64,000 bases of DNA. Origin: Streptomyces sp. YIM 121038. GTDB taxonomy: Bacteria; Actinomycetota; Actinomycetes; Streptomycetales; Streptomycetaceae. The number at the start of each line of letters is the position of its first letter. Position 1 is the stretch's first letter. This document shows, piece after piece, positions 1 to 8,351 of this stretch. A model generated the notes under the pieces. It saw only the letters and a list, made by a program, of their open reading frames with translations. It ran no database searches and was not told where the DNA came from. The position numbers and the translations under genes were made by a program. Where the stretch lies: assembly GCF_006088715.1 (NCBI RefSeq), contig NZ_CP030772.1:124001-188000 (forward strand). Direction: 5' to 3'.

Positions 1-2
1 CC

Positions 3-1367
3 CCCACCCCCGAGTACACGGCACGGGCCGAGCAGATCTACGGCCCGGTGATCTGGCGCCAGCTGTCCGACCTGGTGGACGCGGACCTGTCCAGCGCCAC
101 CGACGAGGGTGCACTCATCGTGGGAAAGCCGGCCCCGCCCGCGCGCACCCCCTTCGGCCTCCCGGAAACCTTCGGCACCCAGATCGCCCTGACCACCAGC
201 GTCGCCACCCGCATCAACCAGGACTTCGCGGATCCCGGCGTGGCCGACGACCGCCTGGACGCTGCGATGCGCCCCGTCTTCGAACACGACATGCGCGTCC
301 TCACGGTCGGCGGGCGGTGGGGCGACCCCCAGCAGCGCACCGAACCGGCAGCACCGGGCGACGCCATCGCCCTGCGCGCCCTCACCCTGGGCGCGGTGAT
401 CGGCCAGAACGCGCTGGCCGACTCCGCCAACGGGCTCCGCGGCGAGGGCATCGCCCTGGACAGCCGCGCGTACGCCAGCACGGGCCTGGGCGCCGCCTGC
501 GCCAGCATCGGACATGCCCTCGCCGACGCCGTGCCCTTCTACATCCCCACCGCCACCTGCGCCGGCGTCGCCGACAGCACCCCGCCCCAGGGCGAGGCCC
601 TCGACGACATCCGCCTGCCCTTCCGCTCCTGCCTGCTCGCCCTCGGCGCCCCGCTGCATCTGAAGTCGCGCAGCGGCCTGTGGCACCCCCGCCTCGCCCA
701 CCTCCTCGAGACCGCTCCCAGCGGCCTGCCCGTAGACAACGCGGTGGCGGCTGCCGAGACGCGCGGCCAAGGCCTCGCCATCAACCTGGCCTCGCCGCCG
801 CCCCCGGTGCCGGTCGTGAACGCTGTCTACGCCCGCGGCGCGTTCATCGACGGACTGGTCCTGCTCGCCGACGAAGACGGGCAGCTCGCCGACGAGATGA
901 TCTGGCTGCTGCGCATCCCCGGCACCAGCCGCACCACCCTCACCCGCGCCGCACTGCCCGGATGGCGCTCCCTGTCCACCCTGGCGGACACCGTCACCAA
1001 CCTGGCTGCCGCCCTGGCCTGGGCCTCGTGGAACACCCCCGAGCCCACCGAACTCCCCACCCGCCGCCCGACCGCAGCCACCGCCCGGCAAGAACGCCAA
1101 GGACTCCTCGGCGGCGTACGGGTCCTGTCCCTAACCCGCGGCTCCCGCAGCGACGACGCTCCGCGGGAGGACGGCGTCGGTACCGAGACGGGCCGCCGTC
1201 TGGCGCCTCACCTTCGGCGAGGGCACTGGCGCCGCTCCCGCATCGGGCCCCGCACCGACTGGGACGGCACCTACCGCAACGCCTGGATCCCGCCCACCGT
1301 CGTCAACGCCGCCCTCGGCTCCATCCAGGGACAACGCGTGTACCGCATCCCCGAACCCCGCACGTAG
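3..1367 (+). CDS. Hypothetical protein with C-terminal RGHWR motif, 5' end outside window
   Basis: The frame is open from the first bases of the window. A GTG at 48 could start it, but the codons before it have the same bias and no stop, so the gene probably begins upstream. About 454 residues are visible, with no catalytic motif I recognise. Near the C terminus is HLRRGHWRR followed by WIPPTVVN. A similar tail (GHWVRGHWRN then IWIEGF) occurs in the protein at 1890. Such tails are found in phage and plasmid proteins of actinobacteria (family knowledge); their role is unknown. A perfect inverted repeat follows the stop. Coding is secure; function is unknown. Confidence 0.75.
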   Translation, partial: PTPEYTARAEQIYGPVIWRQLSDLVDADLSSATDEGALIVGKPAPPARTPFGLPETFGTQIALTTSVATRINQDFADPGVADDRLDAAMRPVFEHDMRVLTVGGRWGDPQQRTEPAAPGDAIALRALTLGAVIGQNALADSANGLRGEGIALDSRAYASTGLGAACASIGHALADAVPFYIPTATCAGVADSTPPQGEALDDIRLPFRSCLLALGAPLHLKSRSGLWHPRLAHLLETAPSGLPVDNAVAAAETRGQGLAINLASPPPPVPVVNAVYARGAFIDGLVLLADEDGQLADEMIWLLRIPGTSRTTLTRAALPGWRSLSTLADTVTNLAAALAWASWNTPEPTELPTRRPTAATARQERQGLLGGVRVLSLTRGSRSDDAPREDGVGTETGRRLAPHLRRGHWRRSRIGPRTDWDGTYRNAWIPPTVVNAALGSIQGQRVYRIPEPRT

Positions 1368-1394
1368 CACGTCCGCGTCCACACCTCGAAAGCG

Positions 1395-1434
1395 GAATTG
1401 CGATGAGCGTAATCCATTGTGCTCATCGCAATTC
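1395..1434. terminator. 14-bp perfect inverted repeat between genes
   Basis: GAATTGCGATGAGC (1395-1408) is repeated inverted as GCTCATCGCAATTC (1421-1434) around a 12-nt spacer. It begins 28 bp after the first gene's stop and ends 18 bp before the next gene's ATG. There is no U-tract. It could be a Streptomyces-type terminator without U-run or an operator for the HTH-like protein encoded next. Confidence 0.5.
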
Positions 1435-1452
1435 TGGCGCATGCTGTTCGGC

Positions 1453-1893
1453 ATGAGCGTATTCACCGACATCGCCGCGATCTGCCACCCGATGCCTGCT
1501 CCTGGGGACGTGCCCGACGACGTCTTCAACGACGTCTGTCACTCCGTCCAGGCCGAGCGGGACGAGATGATCCGCAACCTCGAAGCCGCCGCGGATGCGG
1601 ACTGGGAGGAGCACGAGCCGCTGCTCTCGGCGATCGGCATGGCCCGCTACCGCAAGTCGCAGGCCGAGGACGAGATCCGCCGGCTGGTCGCCTACGGGCG
1701 GGAGTTCGCCCGCCCCCGCCCCTACAAACTCGCCGACCTCGCTGCCGCCTCCGGCATGTCCATCTCCGGAATCCGCACCGCCTACGGTCATGGCGAAGTC
1801 GCGGCCGTGGAGCACGCCCTCGGCCGCACCACCCGGGAGGACTGGAGGGCGACCTCGCCGGACGACCCGGCCGACGAGGAGGGCGCATCGTGA
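1453..1893 (+). CDS. Small putative HTH protein
   Basis: A 146-residue protein from ATG 1453; an in-frame ATG at 1441 and GTG at 1417 are alternatives, but 1417 lies inside the inverted repeat. The N-terminal half is acidic and helical. Residues about 88-110 (YKLADLAAASGMSISGIRTAYG) fit a sigma-factor-like helix-turn-helix. The stop overlaps the GTG of the next gene (GTGA at 1890-1893), so the two are probably translationally coupled. DNA binding is inferred from the HTH-like segment only; the family is not recognised. Confidence 0.65.
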   Translation: MSVFTDIAAICHPMPAPGDVPDDVFNDVCHSVQAERDEMIRNLEAAADADWEEHEPLLSAIGMARYRKSQAEDEIRRLVAYGREFARPRPYKLADLAAASGMSISGIRTAYGHGEVAAVEHALGRTTREDWRATSPDDPADEEGAS

Positions 1894-3488
1894 CCCAGCG
1901 CCACTCGGCCACCAGGACGACGCGGATAAAGAAGGGCCGCGCGTGGGCAACGCGGGCGACCTCATCCGGCGGCGCAGCGGAGTTCCGCGCTCGCCTCCAC
2001 GAGCAGTCGGCCCGGGGCGTGACGCCGGCCGACGCGATCCGCCTCAAGGCATCACTGACCGGATGGTTCGACTCCGAACAGTGGATTCGCTACCTGGCCG
2101 CCGACGGGCTTCCGGAGTACGGGCCGGGCGTGTGGCCCGACCAGTGGCCGTCCGCCTCGCTCGAGGAACGCATGGCGCTCTTCACCGCGGACGAGCTGAT
2201 CCCTCTGGAGGCGTGGCAGAACGCCGACACCGTCTACGCGGATGCGGCCATGTGCGACCTGGTGACGGCCGCCGCCCAGACCTTCCCCCAACAGTGCGTG
2301 CGGCGTGACGAGTTCCTCGCCCCCATCGGCTTCCTGTTCTTCGCCAAGCCCGTCCCGTCAGCCGCCTTCGCGCCTTTGTCCCCCGACCAGCCGTCGATCA
2401 CCGCCATCACCTGGGCGTGCGTGGACGACGGCGTCAACGCCTTCACCTGGGTCCGCTACCCGCCCGGGGCGTACGACGTCAACGGCGTCACAGTGCAGGT
2501 CACCGCGCTCTTTCCGCAGCTCGCCTACTTCGTGCCGTGGGACAGGCCCGCGCACGCGGGCACCCACAGCGTCTCCATACTCAGAGCCCTGTCCGCGCTC
2601 GCCAAACAGCCCCTGACTTGCGAGGACTCCCCAAAGATCCACCAATCGGTGCGCGCCATCGCACGCAACGCGAAGATCCGCCCCGAGAGCTTCCGCCGCA
2701 TCGCCCTGCGCCGCCCCGAGACGGCCGCCCACGAGCTCTCCGCAGCACGCGCCGCCGCCGAAGGCCGCACGCCCGCCGGCCACTGGGTCCGCGGTCACTG
2801 GCGCAACCAGTACTACGCCAGTATCGACGAGCACCGGCCCATCTGGATCGAAGGCTTCCCCCGGGCGACTTCACCCAGCCCGCACCCGTCGGCGAGCGGC
2901 TCCTGGTGGCCCACGCGAACCGCGCGGAAACCGGCCCCGCCCATGCGCCTCTGTCCGAGCTACACAGGGCCGGTTAACCTCCTCAACGTGATCACGCCCC
3001 GTGTCCCCGCCGTCCCGGAGTTCCGACGAGTCGCCGCCGTCCTCCGCAACCGGATCCGCGAGCGGTTCTACACCGCCGGTCAGCGCCTCCCCGCGGCTCC
3101 GGCCTTGGCAGAAGAACTGGACAGCAACCGCAGCGCCGTCGAGCGGGCCGTGCGGATGCTGTCGGCCGAGGGACTACTGACCACCAGGCAGGGATCCGGC
3201 GCCTACGCCCCGCACATCGTGGACAAGCTGCTCTGGGAGGGGACCACCAGGTACCGTCCAGCCGGCGCGGACGGCACGTGGGCGCAGGACTCCTTCGGCG
3301 CGCAGTTGCGCGCGCGGGGGCTGGCTCCGAGAGAGATCACCAACGACCGTGGCGAGATACCGCCCGGCGACGTCGCCGCGATCCTCATGTTCGATCCAAC
3401 GATCCACGGGTGGCGGGCATGGGCGGAGAACGTCGACCGCCGGGTGGAGTGGGACTGCGACGGCTCCCCGAAACTCTTCCCCCTCTGA
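1890..3488 (+). CDS. RGHWR-motif plasmid protein fused by an apparent frameshift to a GntR-like regulator
   Basis: One open frame of 532 codons joins two unrelated modules. Residues 1-325 are a plasmid-type protein ending with GHWVRGHWRNQ and IWIEGF. Residues about 370-450 are a GntR-type winged helix. At the C5 run 2858-2862 one extra base would switch the first module into another frame reading GDFTQPAPVGERLLVAHAN and stopping at 2977. That is the kind of ending these RGHWR proteins normally have. A GTG for the regulator then lies at 2988. I therefore think these are two genes joined by a one-base deletion, real or a sequencing error. The start GTG overlaps the upstream stop. Confidence 0.6.
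   Translation: MTQRHSATRTTRIKKGRAWATRATSSGGAAEFRARLHEQSARGVTPADAIRLKASLTGWFDSEQWIRYLAADGLPEYGPGVWPDQWPSASLEERMALFTADELIPLEAWQNADTVYADAAMCDLVTAAAQTFPQQCVRRDEFLAPIGFLFFAKPVPSAAFAPLSPDQPSITAITWACVDDGVNAFTWVRYPPGAYDVNGVTVQVTALFPQLAYFVPWDRPAHAGTHSVSILRALSALAKQPLTCEDSPKIHQSVRAIARNAKIRPESFRRIALRRPETAAHELSAARAAAEGRTPAGHWVRGHWRNQYYASIDEHRPIWIEGFPRATSPSPHPSASGSWWPTRTARKPAPPMRLCPSYTGPVNLLNVITPRVPAVPEFRRVAAVLRNRIRERFYTAGQRLPAAPALAEELDSNRSAVERAVRMLSAEGLLTTRQGSGAYAPHIVDKLLWEGTTRYRPAGADGTWAQDSFGAQLRARGLAPREITNDRGEIPPGDVAAILMFDPTIHGWRAWAENVDRRVEWDCDGSPKLFPL
2988..3488 (+). CDS. GntR-family-like transcriptional regulator, likely a separate gene
   Basis: Read alone from GTG 2988 this gives 166 residues. The N terminus (VPEFRRVAAVLRNRIRERF) followed by LPAAPALAEELDSNRSAVER and a short wing (TTRQGSGAYA) is the standard GntR winged helix. 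The C-terminal 90 residues match no ligand domain I recognise and are shorter than FadR, HutC or aminotransferase-type domains. It lies 10 bp after the frame in which the preceding gene would end if its frameshift were corrected. Its targets cannot be inferred. Confidence 0.55.
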   Translation: MITPRVPAVPEFRRVAAVLRNRIRERFYTAGQRLPAAPALAEELDSNRSAVERAVRMLSAEGLLTTRQGSGAYAPHIVDKLLWEGTTRYRPAGADGTWAQDSFGAQLRARGLAPREITNDRGEIPPGDVAAILMFDPTIHGWRAWAENVDRRVEWDCDGSPKLFPL

Positions 3489-3564
3489 CAACTCCGGGGG
3501 CGGCACGCACACGGGTTCATGCAATCGCGCCCCAGGACACGCCGCGCTCCCTGATCATGTCGCT

Positions 3565-4098
3565 ATGACGGGCAGTGACGCGACCAATCACCGACTCCCC
3601 GGAGCGCGCCCAGGCCGCAGCGGCGAGGCACCACAGCGCCCCGCTCCGGCCGTACGCGTACCCCCGCGACGTCGCCGGGAGGTCGGGCCGTGGCTATTTC
3701 ATCCCGTCGCACCGGGCACGTTCAACGATGAGTACCGGCCGGAGAACCGCCTACTCGCTGCGGAATTGGCTCGTCAGCTTGTCCCTCTGGTTGAGGAGCG
3801 ATCGGTACAGCCGGGACAAGTGATCTACGACATCCAGGGCATTGTCTTCCGGATCATCGGCGTCCACGATGACGACGCGTTGCGTAAGAAGATCCAGAGT
3901 TGCTGTCAGCCTGCCATGATCTTTCAACTCGTCGTCCTGCGCTACAACCTTGTGCGGCACCGTCCCGTGCGTGCCAGCGACCCGGAGCCGCCCGCGCACC
4001 CCGGCGGTCGCACTCGTTCCTGGGAGATCAGCCCGGCGGCGCAATTACTCGCGCCGGTGGTCGCCGAGGAACTCGTCACCGAACACCTACGACTCTGA
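3565..4098 (+). CDS. Hypothetical protein, weakly supported
   Basis: An open frame of 177 residues lies in a stretch less biased than its neighbours: G/C at third positions is about 70 percent. Residues 50-110 read like protein (FNDEYRPENRLLAAELARQL, then a hydrophobic strand). The opposite strand also carries an open frame at 3751-4044 (97 residues) with the same codon boundaries and equally plausible content, so the coding strand is not settled. No family is recognised. The segment may be decayed. Confidence 0.3.
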   Translation: MTGSDATNHRLPGARPGRSGEAPQRPAPAVRVPPRRRREVGPWLFHPVAPGTFNDEYRPENRLLAAELARQLVPLVEERSVQPGQVIYDIQGIVFRIIGVHDDDALRKKIQSCCQPAMIFQLVVLRYNLVRHRPVRASDPEPPAHPGGRTRSWEISPAAQLLAPVVAEELVTEHLRL

Positions 4099-4315
4099 CC
4101 TGTTGCGCGTGCGCGCCACCGGCACTGAGCGAGAGACCGTGACCCCGTAAGCGACGCTGCACGGATGCTGATCACGTTCACGGAGGGCGGCAAGAGCTGC
4201 GGTCGCCGCAGACCATCGAACTCGGCCACAATCACGGCCAAACTCCAGAGTCGCGTGCGGGTTCCGGTCGTTCGAGCTCCGAGAATCCGCGAACCGGCGC
4301 ACTTTCGACCGGGCG

Positions 4316-4588
4316 GTGCAGAAGATCCGCCGCCAGGAGCAGGGGCATGAGTATGCCCAAGCGCGGCTCATCGCGCTTGGCGCACCTCTGCCGCGTGCGG
4401 GGTGCGACCCCGCTTGCTGGCTCCGGGAGGCCTTGGCGGCCGTCGAGGCCCGAAACGTCCGGCACCGCGGGGCGCACCGGTTCGTGTTCCGCCTCGGCAG
4501 CCGACGCGAGCGAGAACAGATCAAACTCGGCTTCTCCCCCCTGCAGCCCTACCCCAAGCAGGTCGATCCCGAGCCGATCCGGGTGTGA
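4316..4588 (+). CDS. Short hypothetical protein or 3' remnant
   Basis: From GTG 4316 there are 90 residues. The frame is open back to about 4172 and translates sensibly upstream (FELRESANRRTFDRAVQK) without a start codon. This suggests the 3' end of a longer gene whose start has been lost. It includes CDPACWLREALAAVEARNVR and a basic stretch FRLGSRREREQIK. No family was recognised. It sits between weakly coding DNA and the PAPS-reductase-like gene at 4696. Confidence 0.4.
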   Translation: MQKIRRQEQGHEYAQARLIALGAPLPRAGCDPACWLREALAAVEARNVRHRGAHRFVFRLGSRREREQIKLGFSPLQPYPKQVDPEPIRV

Positions 4589-4695
4589 GTGCTGAGCTCC
4601 TGCCCCGTCCGAGTTTTCCCGCCTGCTCTTGTCAGGCGGCCCCGCCGCTGCTGTCGCGTGCGCTCAGCCGACGCAGCTGACTCAAGGGATACCCC

Positions 4696-5718
4696 ATGCC
4701 TATACCCCCCGCCACTGTCCCACTTCGCGCGCCGGACCTGACGACCTACGATCTTCTCGCTCCCCAGCTCTCCGGAGGTAAGGACAGCGCGGTGATGATG
4801 GCCGTGTTCATGGACGCCGCCCGGGTCGCGGGCGTATCGGAGCGGGTAATCTCGTACCACTCCAGTCTCGGGGTTCTGGAATGGGGGCCGGTCGTGTTCG
4901 AGGGCGTCCGTTATCCGGGCGTCTCCGAGCTGGCGTCCCTGCAGAGCGCTGCCTTCGGTGTTCCTCCTGAGCGGCATACCGAGGTCACCCGCACGGTGCC
5001 CGGCCCCTGCGGCACCCGCATGCCGCGCAGCCTGCTGACCGAGATCGCAGCATATGGCCGGTTCCCTCGTCTGGGCAGCCCGTTCTGCCGCACGTACGCC
5101 AAGGAGGGCGTGGTCTCCATGGCCTGGACGCCGATCGTCCGCCGCCTGCGAGACGAACTCAGCCGCCCTGTGCGGATCCTGAAGGTCATGGGCCTGCGCA
5201 GCGACGAGAGCCGCGGCCGCCGAGAACGCCCGGTGCTTCAGCGGGTTCTGGCCAACTCGGCGCGGATCGTGGATGAGTGGCTGCCGGTCAAGGACTGGCC
5301 GACTGACGCGGTCAAGGAGTGGCACGCGGACGCTCCGGTGCCGTATTCCTGGACGTATGACTCGAGGCCCGGTGCCGGTGACTGGGCGGGGACGTCCCGC
5401 TGCTCCTGTTCCCTGTGCATGTTCGCCGCGAAGGGCGACGTGCTGCTCGCTCTGGGGCGGCGGCCGCGGCTGGCCGCCCTGTACGCCGAGGTCGAGCAGG
5501 TGCGCGGCGACAGTTTCTGCGCGGGCTGGCGCATCACTGACCTGCTCCGTCACGCCGAGCTCTGCGGGGCCCCCGACCCTGGCGTCGTCTGCCAGGACGA
5601 CGGCCCGGAGTTCACCGCCCTGGAGGCCCAGGTGCGGGCCGCCCTCAGGCAGGAGCCCCGCAGGGATCCCCTGCTGGCCCGCAGCGGCGGCCGCGCGATC
5701 TGCGACGGCTGCGCCTGA
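4696..5718 (+). CDS. PAPS-reductase-family PP-loop protein
   Basis: A 340-residue protein with the PP-loop ATP-binding signature SGGKDS at residues 26-31, as in PAPS reductases, ATP sulfurylase small subunits and DndC-type proteins. Further along is FCRTYAKEG and a cysteine cluster CSCSLC near residue 236, which could bind metal or an Fe-S centre. The family uses ATP to activate a substrate by adenylation (knowledge); the substrate here is unknown. No other dnd or sulfate-assimilation genes are nearby, so phosphorothioation or cysteine synthesis cannot be claimed. The stop overlaps the next ATG (TGATG). Confidence 0.8.
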   Translation: MPIPPATVPLRAPDLTTYDLLAPQLSGGKDSAVMMAVFMDAARVAGVSERVISYHSSLGVLEWGPVVFEGVRYPGVSELASLQSAAFGVPPERHTEVTRTVPGPCGTRMPRSLLTEIAAYGRFPRLGSPFCRTYAKEGVVSMAWTPIVRRLRDELSRPVRILKVMGLRSDESRGRRERPVLQRVLANSARIVDEWLPVKDWPTDAVKEWHADAPVPYSWTYDSRPGAGDWAGTSRCSCSLCMFAAKGDVLLALGRRPRLAALYAEVEQVRGDSFCAGWRITDLLRHAELCGAPDPGVVCQDDGPEFTALEAQVRAALRQEPRRDPLLARSGGRAICDGCA

Positions 5719-6101
5719 TGGCCCGCCCGAGCGCCGGCCCCGTGCTGGAGAGATGGTTGACCTTGATGACTACTGAGCGCCTTCTCGATCTCGCCGCAGT
5801 TGCGCCTGACTGCCACGACGAAGACTTGCTATTGCTCTTGCGCGAGGCGCACGGGCTGTACCAGGAGGGGCTGCAGACTCTGCACCGGAGCGTGGCGGAG
5901 CGCCTGGGCGGGCTGTCCGAGGCGGCGCTGGTGCGCGCCGCTGACGCCGCTGGGGTGCCCCGTGGTGCCGGGCGGGACCGTGCCGAGGTCATCCTTCTGC
6001 TGGCCCTGGCGGAGTGGGAAGGGACGCCGGCGGCTCTGGCGTACACGCAGATGGCGGAGGACGCGGCGCGCCGCGGTGTCTGCATGATTCCCGAGGAGTG
6101 A
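5718..6101 (+). CDS. Small hypothetical protein coupled to the PP-loop gene
   Basis: 127 residues from the ATG overlapping the upstream stop; ATG 5766, 13 nt after GGAGAG, is an alternative start. It is acidic and leucine/alanine-rich. Residues 70-98 (LVRAADAAGVPRGAGRDRAE) resemble a SAP-type nucleic-acid-binding helix pair, but this is weak inference. Co-transcription with the PAPS-reductase-like gene is likely from the one-base overlap. Function unknown. Confidence 0.6.
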   Translation: MARPSAGPVLERWLTLMTTERLLDLAAVAPDCHDEDLLLLLREAHGLYQEGLQTLHRSVAERLGGLSEAALVRAADAAGVPRGAGRDRAEVILLLALAEWEGTPAALAYTQMAEDAARRGVCMIPEE

Positions 6102-6227
6102 GCTTCGGGGCCGTCGTCCTGGGAACTTTCCTGGCGCCGCGGCTGGACCCACCCCCGGAAGTCCTGCCATTATTTGTGGAGCGAGCCGGGCAGGCCGGCT
6201 CCCACCGACAGGACGGACGGTTCCGCC

Positions 6228-6953
6228 ATGGCCTCGCGCCGCGAGCCACGCCTGGCCGACGCCGCCGAGATCGCGGCTGAACACGGCCTGACACCCGCGC
6301 GGATCTCCGCCCTCTACACCACGCGCGAAAGGAACGCGCAGAACGAGCCCTTCCCCGAGATTGTGCGCATGCGCCGCAACGCCCGCCTGTGGGATCACGC
6401 CGAGGTCACCCGGTGGTTCGCCCACCGCGCCCCGGCCCGGCTACGCGTGCACAAGCCCCCCTCCCGGAACCCCGAGGACCTGCTGAACGCCGCGGAGGCC
6501 TCACGGTTCCTCGGCTACAAGAACCCCAATCAGGTCACCACGTTCGTGCGTGACCACCCGGGCTACTTCCCTGAGCCTGACGTCGTCGAAGAACTCGGCA
6601 CTGAGGAGAACTCCTACGTGCGGCGGCTGTGGCGGGTCCGGACGCTGCAGGTGTGGATGGGCACGCGCCCCGGCAGCGGCAGACGCGCCGGCGCCAGCCG
6701 CAACCCGCAACTGCCCGCCGTTCCCGCCGACGGTGATCCCGACGAGCTGCTGGGGGCGACGCAGGCAGCCGCACTCCTGGGGTACAAGAGCATCCAGTCC
6801 TTCTCCAGCAGTCTGTCTCAGGGCAATCTGCCGCTGCTGCAGGAAACCGACGGCGTCGCCGAGAACGCTGGGCGCCAGAACGGGCGCCGACGGTGGACAC
6901 GCCGGCGCATCCTCGAGCAAGCCGCCCAGCGCAAGCCCAGGAACACGAAGTAG
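6228..6953 (+). CDS. Protein of three tandem winged-helix (MerR/AlpA-like) modules
   Basis: From ATG 6228 the protein has 241 residues. Three segments look alike. Residues about 10-62 run from DAAEIAAEHGLTPARISALY to LWDHAEVTRWF. Residues about 84-145 run from LLNAAEASRFLGYKNPNQV to RVRTLQVWM. Residues about 167-232 run from LLGATQAAALLGYKSIQSF to RRWTRRRILEQ. Each has an initial helix-turn-helix like that of excisionase/AlpA proteins and ends with an aromatic helix. A triple array in one chain is unusual and suggests binding to a long or repeated DNA site. The start was chosen because the upstream GTG 6174 adds an unconserved-looking leader. Confidence 0.65.
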   Translation: MASRREPRLADAAEIAAEHGLTPARISALYTTRERNAQNEPFPEIVRMRRNARLWDHAEVTRWFAHRAPARLRVHKPPSRNPEDLLNAAEASRFLGYKNPNQVTTFVRDHPGYFPEPDVVEELGTEENSYVRRLWRVRTLQVWMGTRPGSGRRAGASRNPQLPAVPADGDPDELLGATQAAALLGYKSIQSFSSSLSQGNLPLLQETDGVAENAGRQNGRRRWTRRRILEQAAQRKPRNTK

Positions 6954-7134
6954 AACCCCGCGCTGGCACAGCTCACCGCCCCCGGCAGCGGCCGAGCCCG
7001 ACATCCCCTTCTTGGAGGGCACGGGCTGCCGGGTGGGCCAGGTGAGGTGGCTCACTACCACGCGGTTCCTCCGGCGAGGCCGACCGTCGGAAGTGCCCCT
7101 GCCCCGCATCCGCTAGGGCGTAGGGTGTGCGGCT

Positions 7135-7980
7135 GTGCGTGTTCTGATCGTTGGTGGTACCGGATTTCTGGGTCGGGCCCTGTTGCAGGTCGCCGCCGCG
7201 CGAGGGTGCGAGATGGTGGCTACCTATCATTCCGCGCAGCCCCCGGGCCGGGGGCAGGCAGACTGGCTGCCGATAGAGTTGCGCGATGCCCCTGACGTGG
7301 CGGCCGTCATCCGCAAGGCGAAGTGCGACGCGGTCATCAACGCCGCTCATGGCAAGGCTGATTGGGCGGTGACGGCCCAGGGAGCAGTCCACGTGGCCGC
7401 CGCCGCGCGCACGGCCGGGGCTCATCTGGTCCACGTCTCCAGTGACGCTGTCTTCTCTGGCGAGGCGGTCTCCTACGCCGAGACGTGTTGGCCGGACCCG
7501 GTGACGGTGTATGGGGCGGCGAAGGCCGCGGCCGAAACCGGAGTTCGGGCGCTGGCACCGTGGGCGGCGCTGGTGCGAACGTCGCTGCTCATCGGAGATG
7601 GGCCGGGCAGTGCGGCGGGGATGTCCGGACATGAACGGCTGGTGCACGACCTGGTGAGCGGCGCACGGCCGGGCCAGCTGTTCGTCGACGATGTGCGCTG
7701 CCCGGTGCATGTGGCAGATCTGGCGGGCGCGTTGCTGGATGTGGCCGAAGCCCGCCTGGGCGGAATGCTTCACTGCGCCGGGGCCGATGCGGTCAGCCGC
7801 TTCGAGCTCGGGCAGTTGGTCGCCGCCCGGGATGGGCTGGATGCCGGTCGGCTGGTGGCAGCGGAGCGCCGCGTCAGCGGCCCGCCGGGCCCCCTTGATG
7901 TGCGTCTGGTGGGGCTGGAGACCCGGCGGGTTGTGGCGACGCGGCTGCGTGGGGTGCGGGAGTTCCTCGCGAGGCCGTGA
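7135..7980 (+). CDS. RmlD-like NAD(P)-dependent sugar-nucleotide reductase/epimerase
   Basis: 281 residues from GTG 7135. The Rossmann motif GGTGFLG is at residues 7-13. HVSSDAVFSG and the catalytic YGAAK (Tyr-x3-Lys) follow, then FVDDVRCPVHVADLAGAL, as in dTDP-4-dehydrorhamnose reductases and related extended short-chain dehydrogenases. The reaction is probably reduction of a keto-sugar nucleotide; the substrate is unknown and no other rhamnose genes are nearby. It converges tail to tail with the MazG-like gene, 3 bp apart. The association with nucleotide-related neighbours suggests an accessory nucleotide-sugar role (inference). Confidence 0.8.
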   Translation: MRVLIVGGTGFLGRALLQVAAARGCEMVATYHSAQPPGRGQADWLPIELRDAPDVAAVIRKAKCDAVINAAHGKADWAVTAQGAVHVAAAARTAGAHLVHVSSDAVFSGEAVSYAETCWPDPVTVYGAAKAAAETGVRALAPWAALVRTSLLIGDGPGSAAGMSGHERLVHDLVSGARPGQLFVDDVRCPVHVADLAGALLDVAEARLGGMLHCAGADAVSRFELGQLVAARDGLDAGRLVAAERRVSGPPGPLDVRLVGLETRRVVATRLRGVREFLARP

Positions 7981-7983
7981 CGG

Positions 7984-8328
7984 TCAGGTGCTGCTGTTGT
8001 GAGGTGAGGCAGCCTGGTTCTCCGCGCGGGCGCGGTCGGCTCCGTGGGCGAGGTAGCGCTGCCAGTGGACACGGGCGTCGGGGGCGAGGCAGTCCAGGGC
8101 GACCATGGCGGCCATGATGGCGGCGCACACCTCGTCGCAGACCTCCTCGCAGGTGGCGGTGACGGTGCCGTTGGTGCCCCAGCCGCGCATGCGGCGGTAG
8201 AGCTCTAGGGCTTCATTGGCCTCCTCAGAGACCTTCGCGAGCAGCAGCTCGCGCGCGGGCTCGGGGGCGTGGCTGCGCCGTTCGTCTCGTCGGCGCAGGT
8301 GGTGGATGTCGTCCCACAGGGTGCTCAT
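7984..8328 (-). CDS. MazG-like nucleotide pyrophosphohydrolase
   Basis: 114 residues, start ATG 8328 preceded by GAGGAAC. The core KVSEEANEALELYRRMRGWG followed by EEVCDEVCAAIMAAMVALD matches the acidic metal-binding helices of MazG-type all-alpha NTP pyrophosphohydrolases (E-E-x-x-E and E-x-x-D). Such enzymes hydrolyse (d)NTPs to NMP and PPi in nucleotide-pool cleansing or stress responses (knowledge). It follows the sirtuin-like gene after 23 bp, so both probably share an mRNA. Specificity cannot be predicted. Confidence 0.75.
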   Translation of the reverse strand: MSTLWDDIHHLRRRDERRSHAPEPARELLLAKVSEEANEALELYRRMRGWGTNGTVTATCEEVCDEVCAAIMAAMVALDCLAPDARVHWQRYLAHGADRARAENQAASPHNSST

Positions 8329-8351
8329 CGGCTTGTTCCTCGGTGAGGGGA

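Noticed and set aside
3751..4044. 97-residue minus-strand frame ending LNQRDKLTSQFRSE
   Set aside because: Plausible content but it shares codon boundaries with the plus frame and neither strand is favoured by codon statistics; mentioned only as an alternative.
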